A stretch of DNA of 64,000 nt from Torreya grandis (lineage: Eukaryota; Streptophyta; Pinopsida; Cupressales; Taxaceae): the NCBI GenBank assembly GCA_037957365.1, contig JARHVA010005352.1, positions 646,501-710,500 of the forward strand. Direction: 5' to 3'. The stretch's first letter is position 1. Each line of letters starts with the position of its first letter. Shown here piece after piece: positions 46,953 to 58,000 of this stretch. The notes beneath the pieces are model-generated. The model saw only the letters and a program-made list of their open reading frames with translations, was not told the DNA's origin and did no database searches. Made by a program: the position numbers and the translations under genes.

Positions 46953-49900
46953 ATGGATTCCTCATCGAGGTCATCTTGAGGAACTAATCCTCCTACTTTC
47001 TCAATCCAAGATTTCATAGAGCTTATGGATACGATCTCTGATGTAGAGGTATTCCAAGATAAGTATCATAACTATTTACAAATCTAAGATGTGATAGATT
47101 CAGTAGACATGTTTTCATTAGATGATGATATGAGATTGGTGGTCAATTATTTTAAAGGATATCTTAGCCTTGAAATTCCAAATATTATAATTTGCAATAA
47201 AAAAACTAGAGGTCATGCCAAGTATAGACTTGCTCAAGGATTTATTCTTTTCTGGTAAAATATCACAAGATGCCTACCTTTTACACTCCCATAGTGATAC
47301 AGTGGTTAAATGTATCTCTGGGAATGAATTTAAAAGGTATCTATCTCTTATCATCTTAGACTCTACTATGATAAACACACTTGGGTACAATTCAAAGATG
47401 AAACATTAATCTTAAAGATGTTTATTTTGTGGCTACTCCTAGACTAGACTATCACCCAGAAAAGAACAAATTTAAAGGGAACAATCCCAATCAACAAATT
47501 TATAATGGGAATCCATATAGGTATGGCCTTACTCAATTTATTATAAAAGATTCCTAACATCTATTTTGTAAACTTAGATTGGGTACCATTATTACATATG
47601 ATGCTATCATATGATGTTGCTTATGCCTTAGGAGAGGTAATGAGCTTGAGATTGAGAGAGAAAATTTTACACAAAGATAAATGTCCCACTCCTATGGGAG
47701 ACTTTTTTATGATGTCATATTTAGTCAATGTAGTCATGGGGAATTTTTATAAGGACTTGGGAAATATATGGATTCTAAACATAGATTGCATAAAAAATAG
47801 AATCTGTAACCATTTTCAATTCATGCACATATATACTTATCACAAGCATATGGGTAGAATATGTGAGGATGTTTATCCATAGGTATGGAAAGCCATTCAT
47901 GTATCACCTATGCCTCAACTAGGAGAAAATAATCTAAATAATTTGAGTGAAAAGGGAGATTATTTCCTATACTCAGACATTACTATCATCATGGTCTATG
48001 GAAATAAGGTGGATCCCCTATGTCTCTCAAGGTATGCACCTGACAAGCTAGAAAAACAAGAGATAATTTTCTAATTATGGAATAACATTAAGGAAGACTT
48101 GGCTAGGGAGAATAATGGATTATTCTTTGGAAGCCTAATTTCAATTAGTATGATGATTTACTAGATAAGGAAACATGTTGGAGATCTTGGATGCAAGAAT
48201 AATCATAATGGCTTCCTTATAATGGCACGTAGAGATTTGGACCCCTATGGCCACATCCAACATCACATCTATGGCTTAAACATTCCTTATTTCCACTATA
48301 CCTATTATTATGCCTTTCTCTTTATGAATGCTAAGATGAATGAAGAGGTGCTGGAATGAGCACAAATTACTGGGTTATAGGAGGATCACTTGAAAATGAT
48401 TGAAGTTGAACCTCCTATTTTCAATAAAGAACTAGATAGCAGAAGATCTCTCTTCAAAGGATGAAAAAATTCATATTTTTGGATAGGGATATCTGGAGAG
48501 TAGGAAGCTTCCTCATCCAAAGGACTTCCATTGAAATTAAAATTGAAATTAGTCAAGAAAGATCCTAAGCTCTCCAAACCTAGTACATATAGATGATCAA
48601 AAAGGGGATATCTAATGAACTTGGACTTTGATGAGGAGTCAAAAAAGATGCAAAAGAAGCATGTTACCAACACTATTCAATTTCCTAGGGTCACCCCTTA
48701 TGTGCCTATTATTTCATCTACTAGGGTGGCTACTTAGTAGTATCATCTACTTCTTAAGGCTTGCCCATTCAAGAAAAGAACCCTTTGGTCTATACTATAA
48801 ATCCCAAGACTCTTACAGGTAACCCCACAAAGCATACATCTCAAATATTTCCTACTCCACCTACAAGCTCAAATCCAAGTGGAGGAGATGAATTTATCAT
48901 CAAGAACCTAGTAGCTGATTTATATGAGGAGGCTTAGTTGGAAGAGCCCAAGGATCTAAGCCTTTAAGGCCCCCCATTAAACTTCAACTTCAAGGTATTA
49001 AGACCTTCTCCACATTTCCTTTGGCTTCAATTTCCATTATTAATTCAACACCTTCCTCTTATATGGAATTTCCCTCTACCTCATCCACCCCTTCCATTTA
49101 CACAACCACCATTGATCCCTCCACTATCACTACCACACCATTTCCCATGGTCATTCCCTTTGTGCCTACTAGTACTTTTTATATTAGACTTCATAAAAAT
49201 AAAAAGGAAACTAAGAAGGTGTAGACTACTCTATCCACTCCCCAAATTCATGTTTAAGATATATATCTCTCCTTTCCACTCATCACTTCTACTTATATAG
49301 AAGAAACATGGTAGTAAGCACTAGTAGGGTAAGGAAACCAAAACCTCATATAGTTAGAATCCATCCACTCCCTCAAATTAGAGGAGTGGACTAGTCCAAA
49401 ATAATATGGACTTCTTTACCCGATGTCTTGACCAAGGCTAGTAAGAAATAGAAGAGGGAAGAAGAGGGGGATGAGCAAGAAATTATTGTTACAACTTTTA
49501 AGACGCCCCTCAAAATTCCACATTGGGATATAGATTTGAGGACACAAATGTTAGCTTATAAGGTCACTGAGATCCCATATATGTCTACTTTATTTTACCC
49601 CTCAATCGGTTCAATCCAAAGAGTAAAATAAAGAAGAGAAAATTTGAGGATGACCAAAGTGCAAACATCAACCTTAAAGAATAATAGTCGATATTCTCCC
49701 TCATAAAGAGGTATAACACGTATCCACGAGAGTCTATATATAACTATAATATTTCAGACCTAGCTCAAGCACACAAAGATGCAATGGTGGCTATCTATGA
49801 AGGTATAGAGTTAGTTTGGTAGGAGATAGAGGAGGAAGTGCATGAATTATGGACATAAATTGAGCAACTTAAAGAAAAATCTAGCACTATGCACATTCAT

Positions 49901-50701
49901 ACAAGTATCAAAGTTGAGGTTAGAGAGGTTGATTCTAAATGGTATAATTCTATAGAGGCTATGGAATTAATGAAGGATAAGATGTTGCCTCACATGAGCC
50001 AATAAAATCAACTCTATGGCTCTTTGGCTTAATACAGTACTAGGTTTAAAATGCTAGTTGCCTACAGAAACAACTCATTATATAACCATCTTGATCTAAT
50101 GACTATATTCAAGGCATCCAATGCCCTGAATAAGGTGGTCATTAGACATGAGGAAGCCAAGGAGTGGCTTAAGGTACTTATAGCCTTAATACTAGAGTAT
50201 TAGGGGCATGAGGCCCAACTCCTCCAAATTTTGAATGAGTTAAAATTATCTAAAACAAGGGATTTTACAAGAAAATTGATTAGTAGAATCAATTTTGATA
50301 AAATTTTCCTAGAAGACACTAATAAATTCAAATAAAGTGTACAAGGCTTGGTGATGGAAACCATAGAAACAAATTTAAGCAAGGTCAGGAAGAAGGTGAC
50401 CGAAGTGGAGATTTTAAGGGGTAAGTTCTAGACAATGAAATATGAACATGAAAGACTCCTCAGACAAAATAAGAGACTCCACCAACATTCACTAATTAAC
50501 TTAGACATCATTATTTAGCAACATGTGGTAGCACACAAAGTATATGAGGAGAATGAGAAGAAGAAGAAGTAAGATTCTAGAAGTGGAGTTACATCTTTAG
50601 CTTCTACTTTGACTTCTACTTTTACTAAATCCCATACAACACTTTGAACTATATAGCCTTAGACGTATGTATGTGTTACTCCTAGCGGCACATATATTTA
50701 G
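46953..50701 (+). pseudogene. LTR-borne unidentified reading frame, copy B
   Basis: Partner of 33253-36996. ATG at 46953 matches the second Met of copy A; the TAG at 50699-50701 matches copy A's end. Best preserved blocks: IDLLKDLFFSGKISQDAYLL near 47221-47280 (open 47215-47409); LREKILHKDKCPTPMGDFFM inside the 94-codon open stretch 47598-47882; YRICEDVYP-like end there (GRICEDVYP); IYGLNIPYFHYTYYYAFLFM near 48270-48330; the Ser/Thr-rich block 49021-49190; and the helical tail from 49891 (HTSIKVEVREVDSKWYNSIE). Several single-base frameshifts and many stops. At codon ~9-11 both copies have a stop, TGA here and TAA in copy A, so the two probably decayed separately from Arg/Gln codons. Function unknown; not gag or pol by any motif I can see. 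Confidence 0.7.
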
Positions 50702-51799
50702 ATTTACCTTGTGAAATATACAAATCATTGTAAAATTGATTTTTTATTTTCTTATGCACACATTATATGTTTTTGTAAAGTCAAAATTTCAATTTATAGT
50801 TTTTTTTAGCTTTTTTAAAAATGGTTATGGACCATAGTTAGAACTACACGTTCTACCTACCACATGTAACAATCATGCAGAGACTTGGAGGATGAGGTGA
50901 CCCCTCCCTAAGATCTACATAAATAATTATACCACCTAAATTTATTTTTTGTTAATTTTTTTGGAATACAGAGCAACAATCTATTTTGGTTATCAAGTGA
51001 AGTGTTTAAGTATTTTATTTCCATTTTTATGTTATTAGTTGTTATTTATATGGTTGTTTTAATAAATATTTAATGTGTTAATGCTATGAATATATTATTG
51101 ATTGATTTAATTAATGTGTTAATCCTAGATGTTTAATAACTATTGAATACTGGTGAATGTGTTGATTGAAATAGTAAAGTTAGATTGAATCATACTTTTG
51201 GATGTGTATTTGTGTTTTCTTGGTGTAGTTTTCTAAGTGTGTGCTAAATTTTCCTTAGATAATCTATTAGCTTGAGCCATAATCTCCTACCCAAAATAGA
51301 TAATCTAGTGTGTGTAATGTAACCCCAATAATATCACCCTTTATTTGAGGTTAGTGGACTTCTTACATCTTTGTTCCCTTAGAATTTTGATCCATGCTTG
51401 TTTGCATGTGTATAATTACTGCTAACAACTAGCATTGGTTTTAAAAGAACATTGGTCTATCCAAAAACCAACCAAAGAAGAATTTCTTGATACCCATGAA
51501 GATTTTATTTATGCCATACCTTACCCTCCTCTTGTGTTTTGTCATTAATATATACCCACTCTATATTAAAGGCCAATTACCCATCTAACTCACATAGGAA
51601 TTCACTCTTTTAGAGATCCACACCTCTATTAAAAAACTTTTTTAACAACCTACATACCCTACCAATTATTTCATCAATAGGTTTTCAAAACCTCATACCT
51701 AAAAATTGTGCCCTGGAGTGGAGTTTACCTCAATTGAGATCCTAAAATATTAGATACTACCTCGTTATGACTATGGTGTGCATAGTACCTACATCAACA
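50702..51799 (+). other. 3' part of giant 3' LTR
   Basis: Non-coding; matches 36997-38074 with about 14% mismatch in a counted 92-bp stretch (51537-51628 against 37811-37902). Confidence 0.65.
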
Positions 51800-52020
51800 C
51801 CATTTTTAATGGTTTTATAATTTATTTCAATAGGAGTTAAATTATTATTAATATAACAAATGACATACATATTACCCTCATCTTTCTACTAAAGGATTAC
51901 CCCCATAGCATTTTTAGAGGCATTTGTGTGTATATGGAAAGGCTTCTCCAAAGTATGACCTCTCAATATTTGAGCATTAATTAGTTTTTATTTTATTTAT
52001 TCAAAATCTTATTCACACTT
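51800..52020 (-). pseudogene. RNase H, proximal half, minus strand
   Basis: First half of the RNase H of the minus-strand Gypsy element, cut by the giant insertion at 51799/51800. Read right to left: FHIHTNASKNAMGVIL near 51925-51880 (for 'DASD.A.GAVL'), then MYVICYINNNLTPIEINYKT near 51870-51815 (for 'P...AS..L..AE.NY.TTEKE'), and stops at the LTR. The second half begins in phase at 31287. The catalytic DAS is NAS. Confidence 0.85.
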
Positions 52021-52960
52021 TTTAATCCATGCATATTCACTATCCTTAGTGAGAAATGAAAACATAGGTGAAACTATATTATTGAAATATTCTATAAAAA
52101 TCCTATAGTATCCTTCATGTCCTAAATTGTTTTTGATATCAATATCATTCTTAGGTACAGGTAGTTGTGACATGACTTCAATATTTTTAGGGTAAACTTA
52201 TATTCCTTAAAATGAGATGTGATGACCTAAGACTATTCCTTCATCATCCATCATCATACATTTCTCATGGATTATGAATAACCAATGTTGTTCACACTAG
52301 TTTATCACTTTATCTAGATTATTAATGGATTCATCAAAATAATCATCACATACTATAAATTCATCCCTATATAATTCAACACATTCATTTGTAAGATAAA
52401 AAAACTAACTAATACTACTCTCTGAAAAGTAGTTATTGCATTGTATAGGCCAAAATGGCAAAACTCTATATGTAAATGTCCCCCTAAGGACATGCAAAAT
52501 TTGTTTTATCTTGATTTTCTAGAGATACCCTTATCTAATTGTATCCATTGAACCCATCCAGGGAAAATATTTTATTCCCAATGACGTTATAAAGAACTTA
52601 GTCGATGAAAGGCAAAGAGAAGTAATCTTTCATGGTGAATTTATTGAGATCCTTGTAATATATACATATCCTAGCTTTCCATTTTTTGGGTACCATTAAA
52701 AGTGGTGATACCCATTAACTATCTGATATGGGATAGATGAATCCTACTTGTAGTAGTTTTTCTATTTTTGTTTTGACCATGTCCTTTAGTGTTGGATTGA
52801 TTCTTATCTATGGTTGTCTTATTGGTTTGATATTTTTCATGTAAATGTGATTAGTACAAACACTTGGGTGAATTAATTTCATGTCATTATACTCCCAAGC
52901 AAAGGATTGTGTATGGATTTTCAAAATATCAAAGACCTTAGTTTATTTCTCATTATCTAG
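52021..52960 (-). pseudogene. Reverse transcriptase, minus-strand element
   Basis: Gypsy RT. Right to left: SFAWEYNDMKLIHPSVCTNH near 52905-52850; KTKIEKLLQVGFIYPISDS near 52778-52725; VSPLLMVPKKWKARI near 52712-52670; YKDLNKFTMKDYFSLPFID near 52660-52600; and SLDGFNGYN near 52555-52530. The thumb is visible near 52270-52080 (GIVLGHHISF; NLGHEGYYRIFIEYFNNIVS). The usual YxDD is replaced by a piece like LYRDEF near 52365, and the region between SLDGFNGYN and the thumb is badly scrambled, so it is inactive. Confidence 0.88.
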
Positions 52961-53530
52961 AAAATTATTTATGTTTAACTTTTTTCCTAGTTAGACTACT
53001 AGTTGTTTTTTCCTTGGATAAATGGATAAAACTTACCTATATTAAATCATGAGAGAGATCAAGGGGTAAGGATTAGTATGTAACATGTGGAAGGTAGTTA
53101 TGTCTTTGAAAAAGGGTTATCCTTCTAAAATAACATTTGCTAAAGGATAATAAAAGGAAAATTTTCTTGATTGTTGTGTACCCAACTAACAATTATCTAC
53201 TAGAGAGGTGTGTGTTCATATTTTTCATCTTGATATTCCTCAAGGTTACTTTGGTAAACCTCCAATGATGCTATCATAACTTCCATAGCTAGACTAGGCA
53301 TCTCTAGATATAGACTATGTGTTTTCAGAGCCAGACTAAGGATCTTGAGAGCTAGACTGGGCATTTTTAGAGCTAAATTGATGTAAATTATTAACTCCTA
53401 GTATAACTCATTCACATAGTTTTTTCCTGCTATAATGGCCAAGGAGGAAATTATATATTTTTTTTCTATTTTATTTACCCATTATTGATCTATATAATTT
53501 GGCTATGGTTTTTTGGGTGGAAACAAATAA
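52961..53530 (-). other. Protease-RT linker with heptad repeat
   Basis: Coding-like Asn/Asp/Lys-rich pieces in the minus direction, no named domain. Contains the LEMPSLA-type repeat at 53285-53385. Confidence 0.45.
53285..53385 (-). repeat. 21-24-nt repeat coding LEMPSLA-type heptads, copy 2
   Basis: Four degenerate units of AGCTAGACTAGGCATCTCTAG. On the minus strand they read as LKMPSLALKILSLALKTHSL and similar. Related to 26165-26300. Confidence 0.6.
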
Positions 53531-53970
53531 ATTTTATTTACATATATTCCATTTGAGATGGTCATACCTATGGATATTTAATCTATAGGGATAAAATTGT
53601 GTACAACCATGGTATTCCTAGGATCAATGTATAACTTAATTTTTTACTCTTTGGTTACAATATTATGAAATCCATGGGTTATTCTAAAGATTCTATTATT
53701 ACTAACACATCCTTTATAATTCCCTTTAGTTTGGTAATGGATTGATCATCCATATATAGTACTATAGTATTAGGTTGTAATATAGTTAGGAAGAGTTATT
53801 TAAATTTTTATAATGTCATAAAATTAATATCATCCTAGATGTACTAATGAATTAGGTATTTTCTTCTTTCATATAGTTACAATGATCACTGGACTCCTAG
53901 GGTCTCCATATTTTGGTAGTAGTTTAATTACTAAGATGTATGTAAGTCTCCATCTATTTGAATGGTATTA
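53531..53970 (-). pseudogene. Aspartic protease, minus-strand element
   Basis: Right to left: KYGDPRSPVIIVTI near 53920-53880, then a decayed active-site region (VHLG for the usual LDLGAS) near 53855, LQPNTIVLYMDDQSITKLKG near 53780-53725, IIKDVLVIIESL near 53720-53690, and LGIPWLYT near 53625-53600. This is the order 'KYGDPG.P...C.IG......LDLGAS.N......PT...LQLADRS...P.G...DVLV.V......F.VLGRPFL' of plant Gypsy (Athila-like) proteases. YMDDQSI here is the protease 'LADRS' block and not an RT motif. Stops and a damaged active site. Confidence 0.8.
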
Positions 53971-54800
53971 GGATATTGATTTATCCTCCCTAAAGTTTTA
54001 ACGTAAAAAAATTTGATGATTTTATTGAGTTCTCAAATGTATTTTATTTATTATAGCAGTGAGATCTCAATACTAAGTTTTCTTAGTTTGTGTATTAAGT
54101 CATATTCACTTTTATTCATTCTTGCCTTAAGTCTCTTAGGAAAAGGAATTGGTGGAGTAGCTTCCTAAGGTTTTTTTATTTAATGCCTTATTTATCTTTA
54201 CTTGTCTTATTAAGAGGTTTTGAAAATTTATTTTAAATCATTATTTATATAATGGTGATTGGAGGACTAGTGAATGTCTTTCCTGAACATAATTAAACAT
54301 TACTACAGTCAATGGAATTGACCCCGATAATAACTTCTTATCCAATTCCATAGGTAGGGGTACCTATTTGTTTTTGGGGTTTTATATTAGTTGTGTAGGA
54401 ATTGAGAATGAAATATTTGTTAATTTTTTGGAGGCTAAGTAGGTAGAGGAGGGATCAGTATTTGTTGAGGTGGAAACCTACTTTTTTGTTTTAACCTTTG
54501 AGACACCCATTATTTTTTTGTGTGGAAACCATGGTTACTATTTTGAAATGATACCCATGGATATGGTGATGTACACTCTTATGGAGTCCAAGTTGGAGGT
54601 CCCCATTTTTATGGAGGCATTGATCTATCCCATGGAATTATCCATAGATTGGAAGGAGATCTAGGAACAAAGTGATTTGGATTTTAATTATAAGATAAAG
54701 TATTCCATTATCTTTGCATATAATTAAGATCTTCCATTGGTTAGGCATCTTGTTAAAATTTATTCTTTAGGATAGGTAGGAGGATACATTTATTTTTATC
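53971..54800 (-). other. Gag-protease linker, minus-strand element
   Basis: Minus-strand coding-like pieces (for example VPLPMELDKKLLSGSIPLTV near 54350-54290). The 64-codon plus frame at 54470-54664 is antisense to this element and is not taken as a gene. Confidence 0.4.
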
Positions 54801-55667
54801 ATGGTCATTTGTATCACAAATTTCACATATATCTATCCTATCAAGAGGGAAATCTCAGAGTGCATGCTTTAACCTACATTTTGGGTAATACTTAGTTAGA
54901 GGTTTACTAGAAGTGTTAGGTTTTAATTGAAATCCATATAGTGTGGTATTTAATTGAACCAAAATGTATATTTTAAGATTTAAAAATTTATCCATAAGTT
55001 GTTCTAAATCATTGCTCCCTTTTCCTTTTTATATTTTCTAATGTTGGTGCTTGTTCTTGAGTAATTCCAAAATAGGTCAAAAATGTCATTGAGATAGTTT
55101 ATTTATGTCTCCTTTTTCCATTAGGTTCAATTATTAACTAGATTTATCATCCAATATCTTTAATAAAACAATTTTTCCAAAATCTTATTATAACTCATAT
55201 CCACATCTTTTATGTGCAAAGAAGAAATAGTCAACATAGTCTTCTATATTCTCATATATATTTTATTTATATGGAAGAATTAATATTTTCTATCCCTTAC
55301 TCTATGATAATCCTTATATCTGTCCAAGAATACATTTTACATCTCATCCCATGTGTGAATATAATTTGGTTGAAAACCCATAAACCATCTTGTGGTTGAA
55401 TCATTGTGTAAAAGGGAACGATTTCAGTTTGTAATTATCATTTTTGTAATCATAAGTTTGACACAAGAATTTAAACTCAAATAAAAATTGGTTGGAATAT
55501 TTTATGGAAAATCCCCTGGAAGTAGGTAGTATATATGGGGATATGTTACTCATTTCAATGTTTTCATCTTAATCTAGAAAAATATGATAGGTGAAAGTTA
55601 TCCCTGGTGGTTGATATCTACCTCCTGCAACCTTATTTAGTGGATTATTTCCCATATTATCTCCCAT
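54800..55667 (-). pseudogene. Gag, minus-strand element
   Basis: Capsid-type gag. A minus-strand ATG at 55667-55665 opens MGDNMGNNPLNKVAGGRYQP, followed by a Pro-rich part. The capsid core lies near 55400-55260: RWFMGFQPNYIHTWDEM (the 'A..W...LP...I.TW..M' motif), then VFLDRYKDYHRVRDR (the 'FL.KY' motif). The piece after it is SA-poor and decays over 55200-55000 into stops. Frameshifts separate the N-terminal part from the core. Fits the gag of Athila-like or related plant Gypsy elements. Confidence 0.8.
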
Positions 55668-56077
55668 AGTTTCTCAATAAATATTTTATATAGTTATCTT
55701 GGGAGGTGTTGAATCATCATAATTTTCTATAAGGATACTTAATTGGGATTCAAAAATATGGTTTACAATATTATTTAGCCTTAATTACTTCATTTTGAAG
55801 GATACACCTACCTATGGGGAGTGATGCCAACTTTTAGGTGAGGCTAATAATGGTTCCTCAATAGTTTGAAGTTATTTCCATATGAGGACTTATAGTACAC
55901 TTTATTATTATGACCTATTAGTTATTTTTCTTTGTTGATGGTTATTAATAAATTATATTCCATTTGAATGTCTTTTTCCATTCATAAATTTATGGGAAGT
56001 TTTCTTAATAAATTATAATTTAAGGATATTATACCCTAATGACACCTATAAAGTCATCAAAATGGTGCCAAAAATTA
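55668..56077 (-). other. Leader of minus-strand element
   Basis: Between the gag start and the LTR edge. It holds the primer-binding region and AT-rich untranslated DNA. Confidence 0.5.
56054..56077 (-). promoter_or_regulatory. Primer-binding region, minus-strand element
   Basis: Minus strand reads TAATTTTTGGCACCATTTTG directly after ...ATGTCA, a likely LTR end. 'TTTTTGGC-CC' immediately inside the 5' LTR is typical of Athila-like Gypsy elements, though the rest of the site is degraded. Confidence 0.5.
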
Positions 56078-56600
56078 TGACATTCATTGTGTCCTCTTAA
56101 TTCAATCTAATGAGTTTAGTCAATGTCATATTAAACTGGGGTCAATGTTAGTCACTATTGAGTGAGCCCAGTTTAATATTGGACATTGACCCCAGTTTAA
56201 TATGACATTGAGTGAGCCCTTGATCTCCCTTGTAATAGGGCTAGATCACAATATAATTCTATAATGTCATGAAATCAATTCTTTATTAATTTTAGAAATA
56301 CTTAAAATGCTAGAAAATCTTAATTCTATGCTTCAATCATCTATTTTTTATGCACTCTCATTTTATTCTCTCATCCATATTAACAGGAAAACATTTTTTA
56401 TAAGTGACAATATTTTTAAAATAGATAATAAAAGTATATTAAAATCCTAACAAGACCATAAATAACTAGGATTTTGTTTATTGAAAATAGAAAAAGAATG
56501 TCCTTTCCATGTTTTAATGATAAATTGGTGGAAGAATGTTGGGGTTTTCACGTGCTACCTTTGGTTTCTGTAGAGTAAAAAATACTCTATGTTTCATTCT
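56078..56600 (-). repeat. 5' LTR fragment of minus-strand element
   Basis: Begins at the TGACA/TGTCA edge beside the primer-binding region. 56208-56576 matches 23309-23687 along its length; similarity stops near 56.58 kb, where the next plus-strand element seems to have inserted. Contains the hairpin 56121-56210. Confidence 0.6.
56121..56210. repeat. Perfect 28-bp inverted repeat with 34-nt loop
   Basis: 56121-56148 and 56183-56210 are exact reverse complements (CAATGTCATATTAAACTGGG plus GTCAATGT). The loop carries a further near-copy of the right arm (CCCAGTTTAATATTGGACAT at 56168-56187), and TTGAGTGAGCCC appears twice, at 56158-56169 and 56208-56219. The unit is missing from the partner repeat at 23.3 kb. 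Confidence 0.95.
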
Positions 56601-56710
56601 AATTTTTAGTGGTGCATGATCCAGATCACTATCCCCACATAATTTGGTTTGAGATGGTGAAGTTTTTAAAACAGAGCGCAGGCTCTCTTTTCCTTTTGAT
56701 TCATTTTTTG

Positions 56711-57570
56711 TCTAAGTGTCAAAGTAAAGCAGAAACTGCCAAGTGTCATCATCCGAGGCACCTTTCATATTTTCTAAGAGTTGGTTGGAATGTGCCACAT
56801 ATCTCATAGAGACTCAGTGAAATGCAAAAAGTGTTGGAGTCTGCATTTCATATCAGCACTGGTGTTTCATCTCTTTTTAGCAAAAAGTTTTAACAAGCTA
56901 AGTATCAAGATCAGCTGAAAAGTGCCAAGTGGCAATTGTGAAAGGTCTCTATTTTGTTTTTCTAAAAGTGATGGAAGATGCCACATATCCCTATAGAAGA
57001 GAGTGGAAGCCACCACATGTCATGATTTGAATTATCTTCATTTTTGCTTCACTGATATAATAAAGACCGTGGTGGGTCTTGAGTGTTGTTTCTAAAGCAA
57101 GCAAAAGCCGCCAGGTGTCGCTATCTATGTAAATATGAAATGAGATCCATTTGTTTCTATGGTATAAATAGATTAAAGTGGAAACCACCATGTGTCATCT
57201 TCCACAGGTTTCTAAAAAGGTAGCTAAAAGAAGCAGAGACTACCACGTAACCCTAGATAAGTAAAGCAGAGATTGCCATGTGTCCTTTAATGAAGCAGTG
57301 GAGATTGACACCTATCCCTGTGTCCCTTTTCTAGATACTCAGGTAAGAAATGCTGTGAGTCTTATTTTCTTTTAAGCTATTGAATTTTTGAGGAAGTGAA
57401 TTGTGACAAGTGTCAAAGGTGAAACACTCCTGAGCAAAGACACAAAAGAGTATAAGTTACGTGAAAAGTGCCGCATGTCTTCGATAGGTGATAAGAAACA
57501 TGCCAAGTGTCATCCTCTAGTGTCTCCTAAAGTAATAAGAATGTTTTCAAGAAATTAGCTAAGTGTTACC
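56711..57570 (+). repeat. Array of GCCAMRTGTC-type motifs in U3
   Basis: About fourteen copies of a motif near GCCACATGTCATC in 860 bp (for example near 56738, 56793, 56923, 56979, 57009, 57107, 57185, 57243, 57275, 57468 and 57503), often preceded by AAGYRGAAA- or AGTG-type bases. Many contain CANNTG. Placed directly upstream of a good TATA box. Confidence 0.65.
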
Positions 57571-57740
57571 TAGCATTTAAGAGAAGGGAGCATCCTACAA
57601 TATATTTCAGCCAATGAACTGCCAGAAGACAACATTTTAGAATCTATAAAATATCTTCTATTAAACACTTCCAGTTCAGTTAGATTTCACTTGGACCATT
57701 AGATTTGGAACAAGCAGACAATCTAGAGTGAATCCAAGGC

Positions 57741-57748
57741 TATAAATA
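57741..57748 (+). promoter_or_regulatory. TATA box of right-hand Gypsy LTR
   Basis: TATAAATA in GGCTATAAATAAGGGTGC, the best TATA box in the window. About 750 bp before the LTR end. Confidence 0.7.
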
Positions 57749-58000
57749 AGGGTGCAGAGATCACCAAAAAGGAGGAATTAGATACCAGAGAGAATTATTA
57801 TTAAGAGTTTAGACTTTCTAGAGCTGTGATTAGGAATGTCATTTGCCTTTGTCTCATTTTATTGAGTTGAAAAGTTTATATAACTATGTGTGTTTCTATG
57901 CCTCTTATGTGACTAGAAAATTTAAATAAGAAGATTGAACCCTATGCCTTTGTTGACATTTTCTGTATCACTACAAAAGTAGTTTATGCTGTGAGCCTCT

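Larger units (their letters stand above)
31288..51799 (+). mobile_element. Giant-LTR Ty3/Gypsy element, 20.5 kb, with a frame inside each LTR
   Basis: Plus-strand LTR retrotransposon inserted into the RNase H of a minus-strand Gypsy element. The LTRs are 31288-38074 (6,787 bp) and 45009-51799 (6,791 bp). Both start TGTTGTA, with ends ATCAATA and ATCAACA. The interior (38075-45008, 6,934 bp) carries gag, protease, RNase H, RT, a second RNase H and integrase, all decayed. In one 92-bp stretch near the LTR ends I counted 13 mismatches (about 14%), so the insertion is old. The LTRs are exceptionally long; each contains a 1-kb array of C-rich repeats, a ~1,240-codon unidentified reading frame and a conserved 3' part with an AATAAA. 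The element appears structurally complete. Confidence 0.9.
45009..51799 (+). repeat. Giant 3' LTR (6,791 bp)
   Basis: Starts TGTTGTA, ends ATCAACA, and is collinear with 31288-38074. Contains the C-rich array (45440-46510), the LTR-borne frame (46953-50701) and AATAAA at 51061-51066. Followed by CCATT, the right target-site copy. Confidence 0.9.

Noticed and set aside
31288..51799. Segmental duplication instead of LTRs for the 6.8-kb repeats
   Set aside because: TG starts, primer-binding region, gag-pol between them, and a near-perfect target-site duplication that restores a disrupted frame all favour LTRs.
53725..53785. YMDD on the minus strand as a second RT active site
   Set aside because: It lies in the protease 'LQLADRS' block, with protease motifs on both sides; chance similarity.
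54470..54664. 64-codon plus-strand frame with Met-rich composition
   Set aside because: Antisense to the gag-protease linker of the minus-strand element; no motif.
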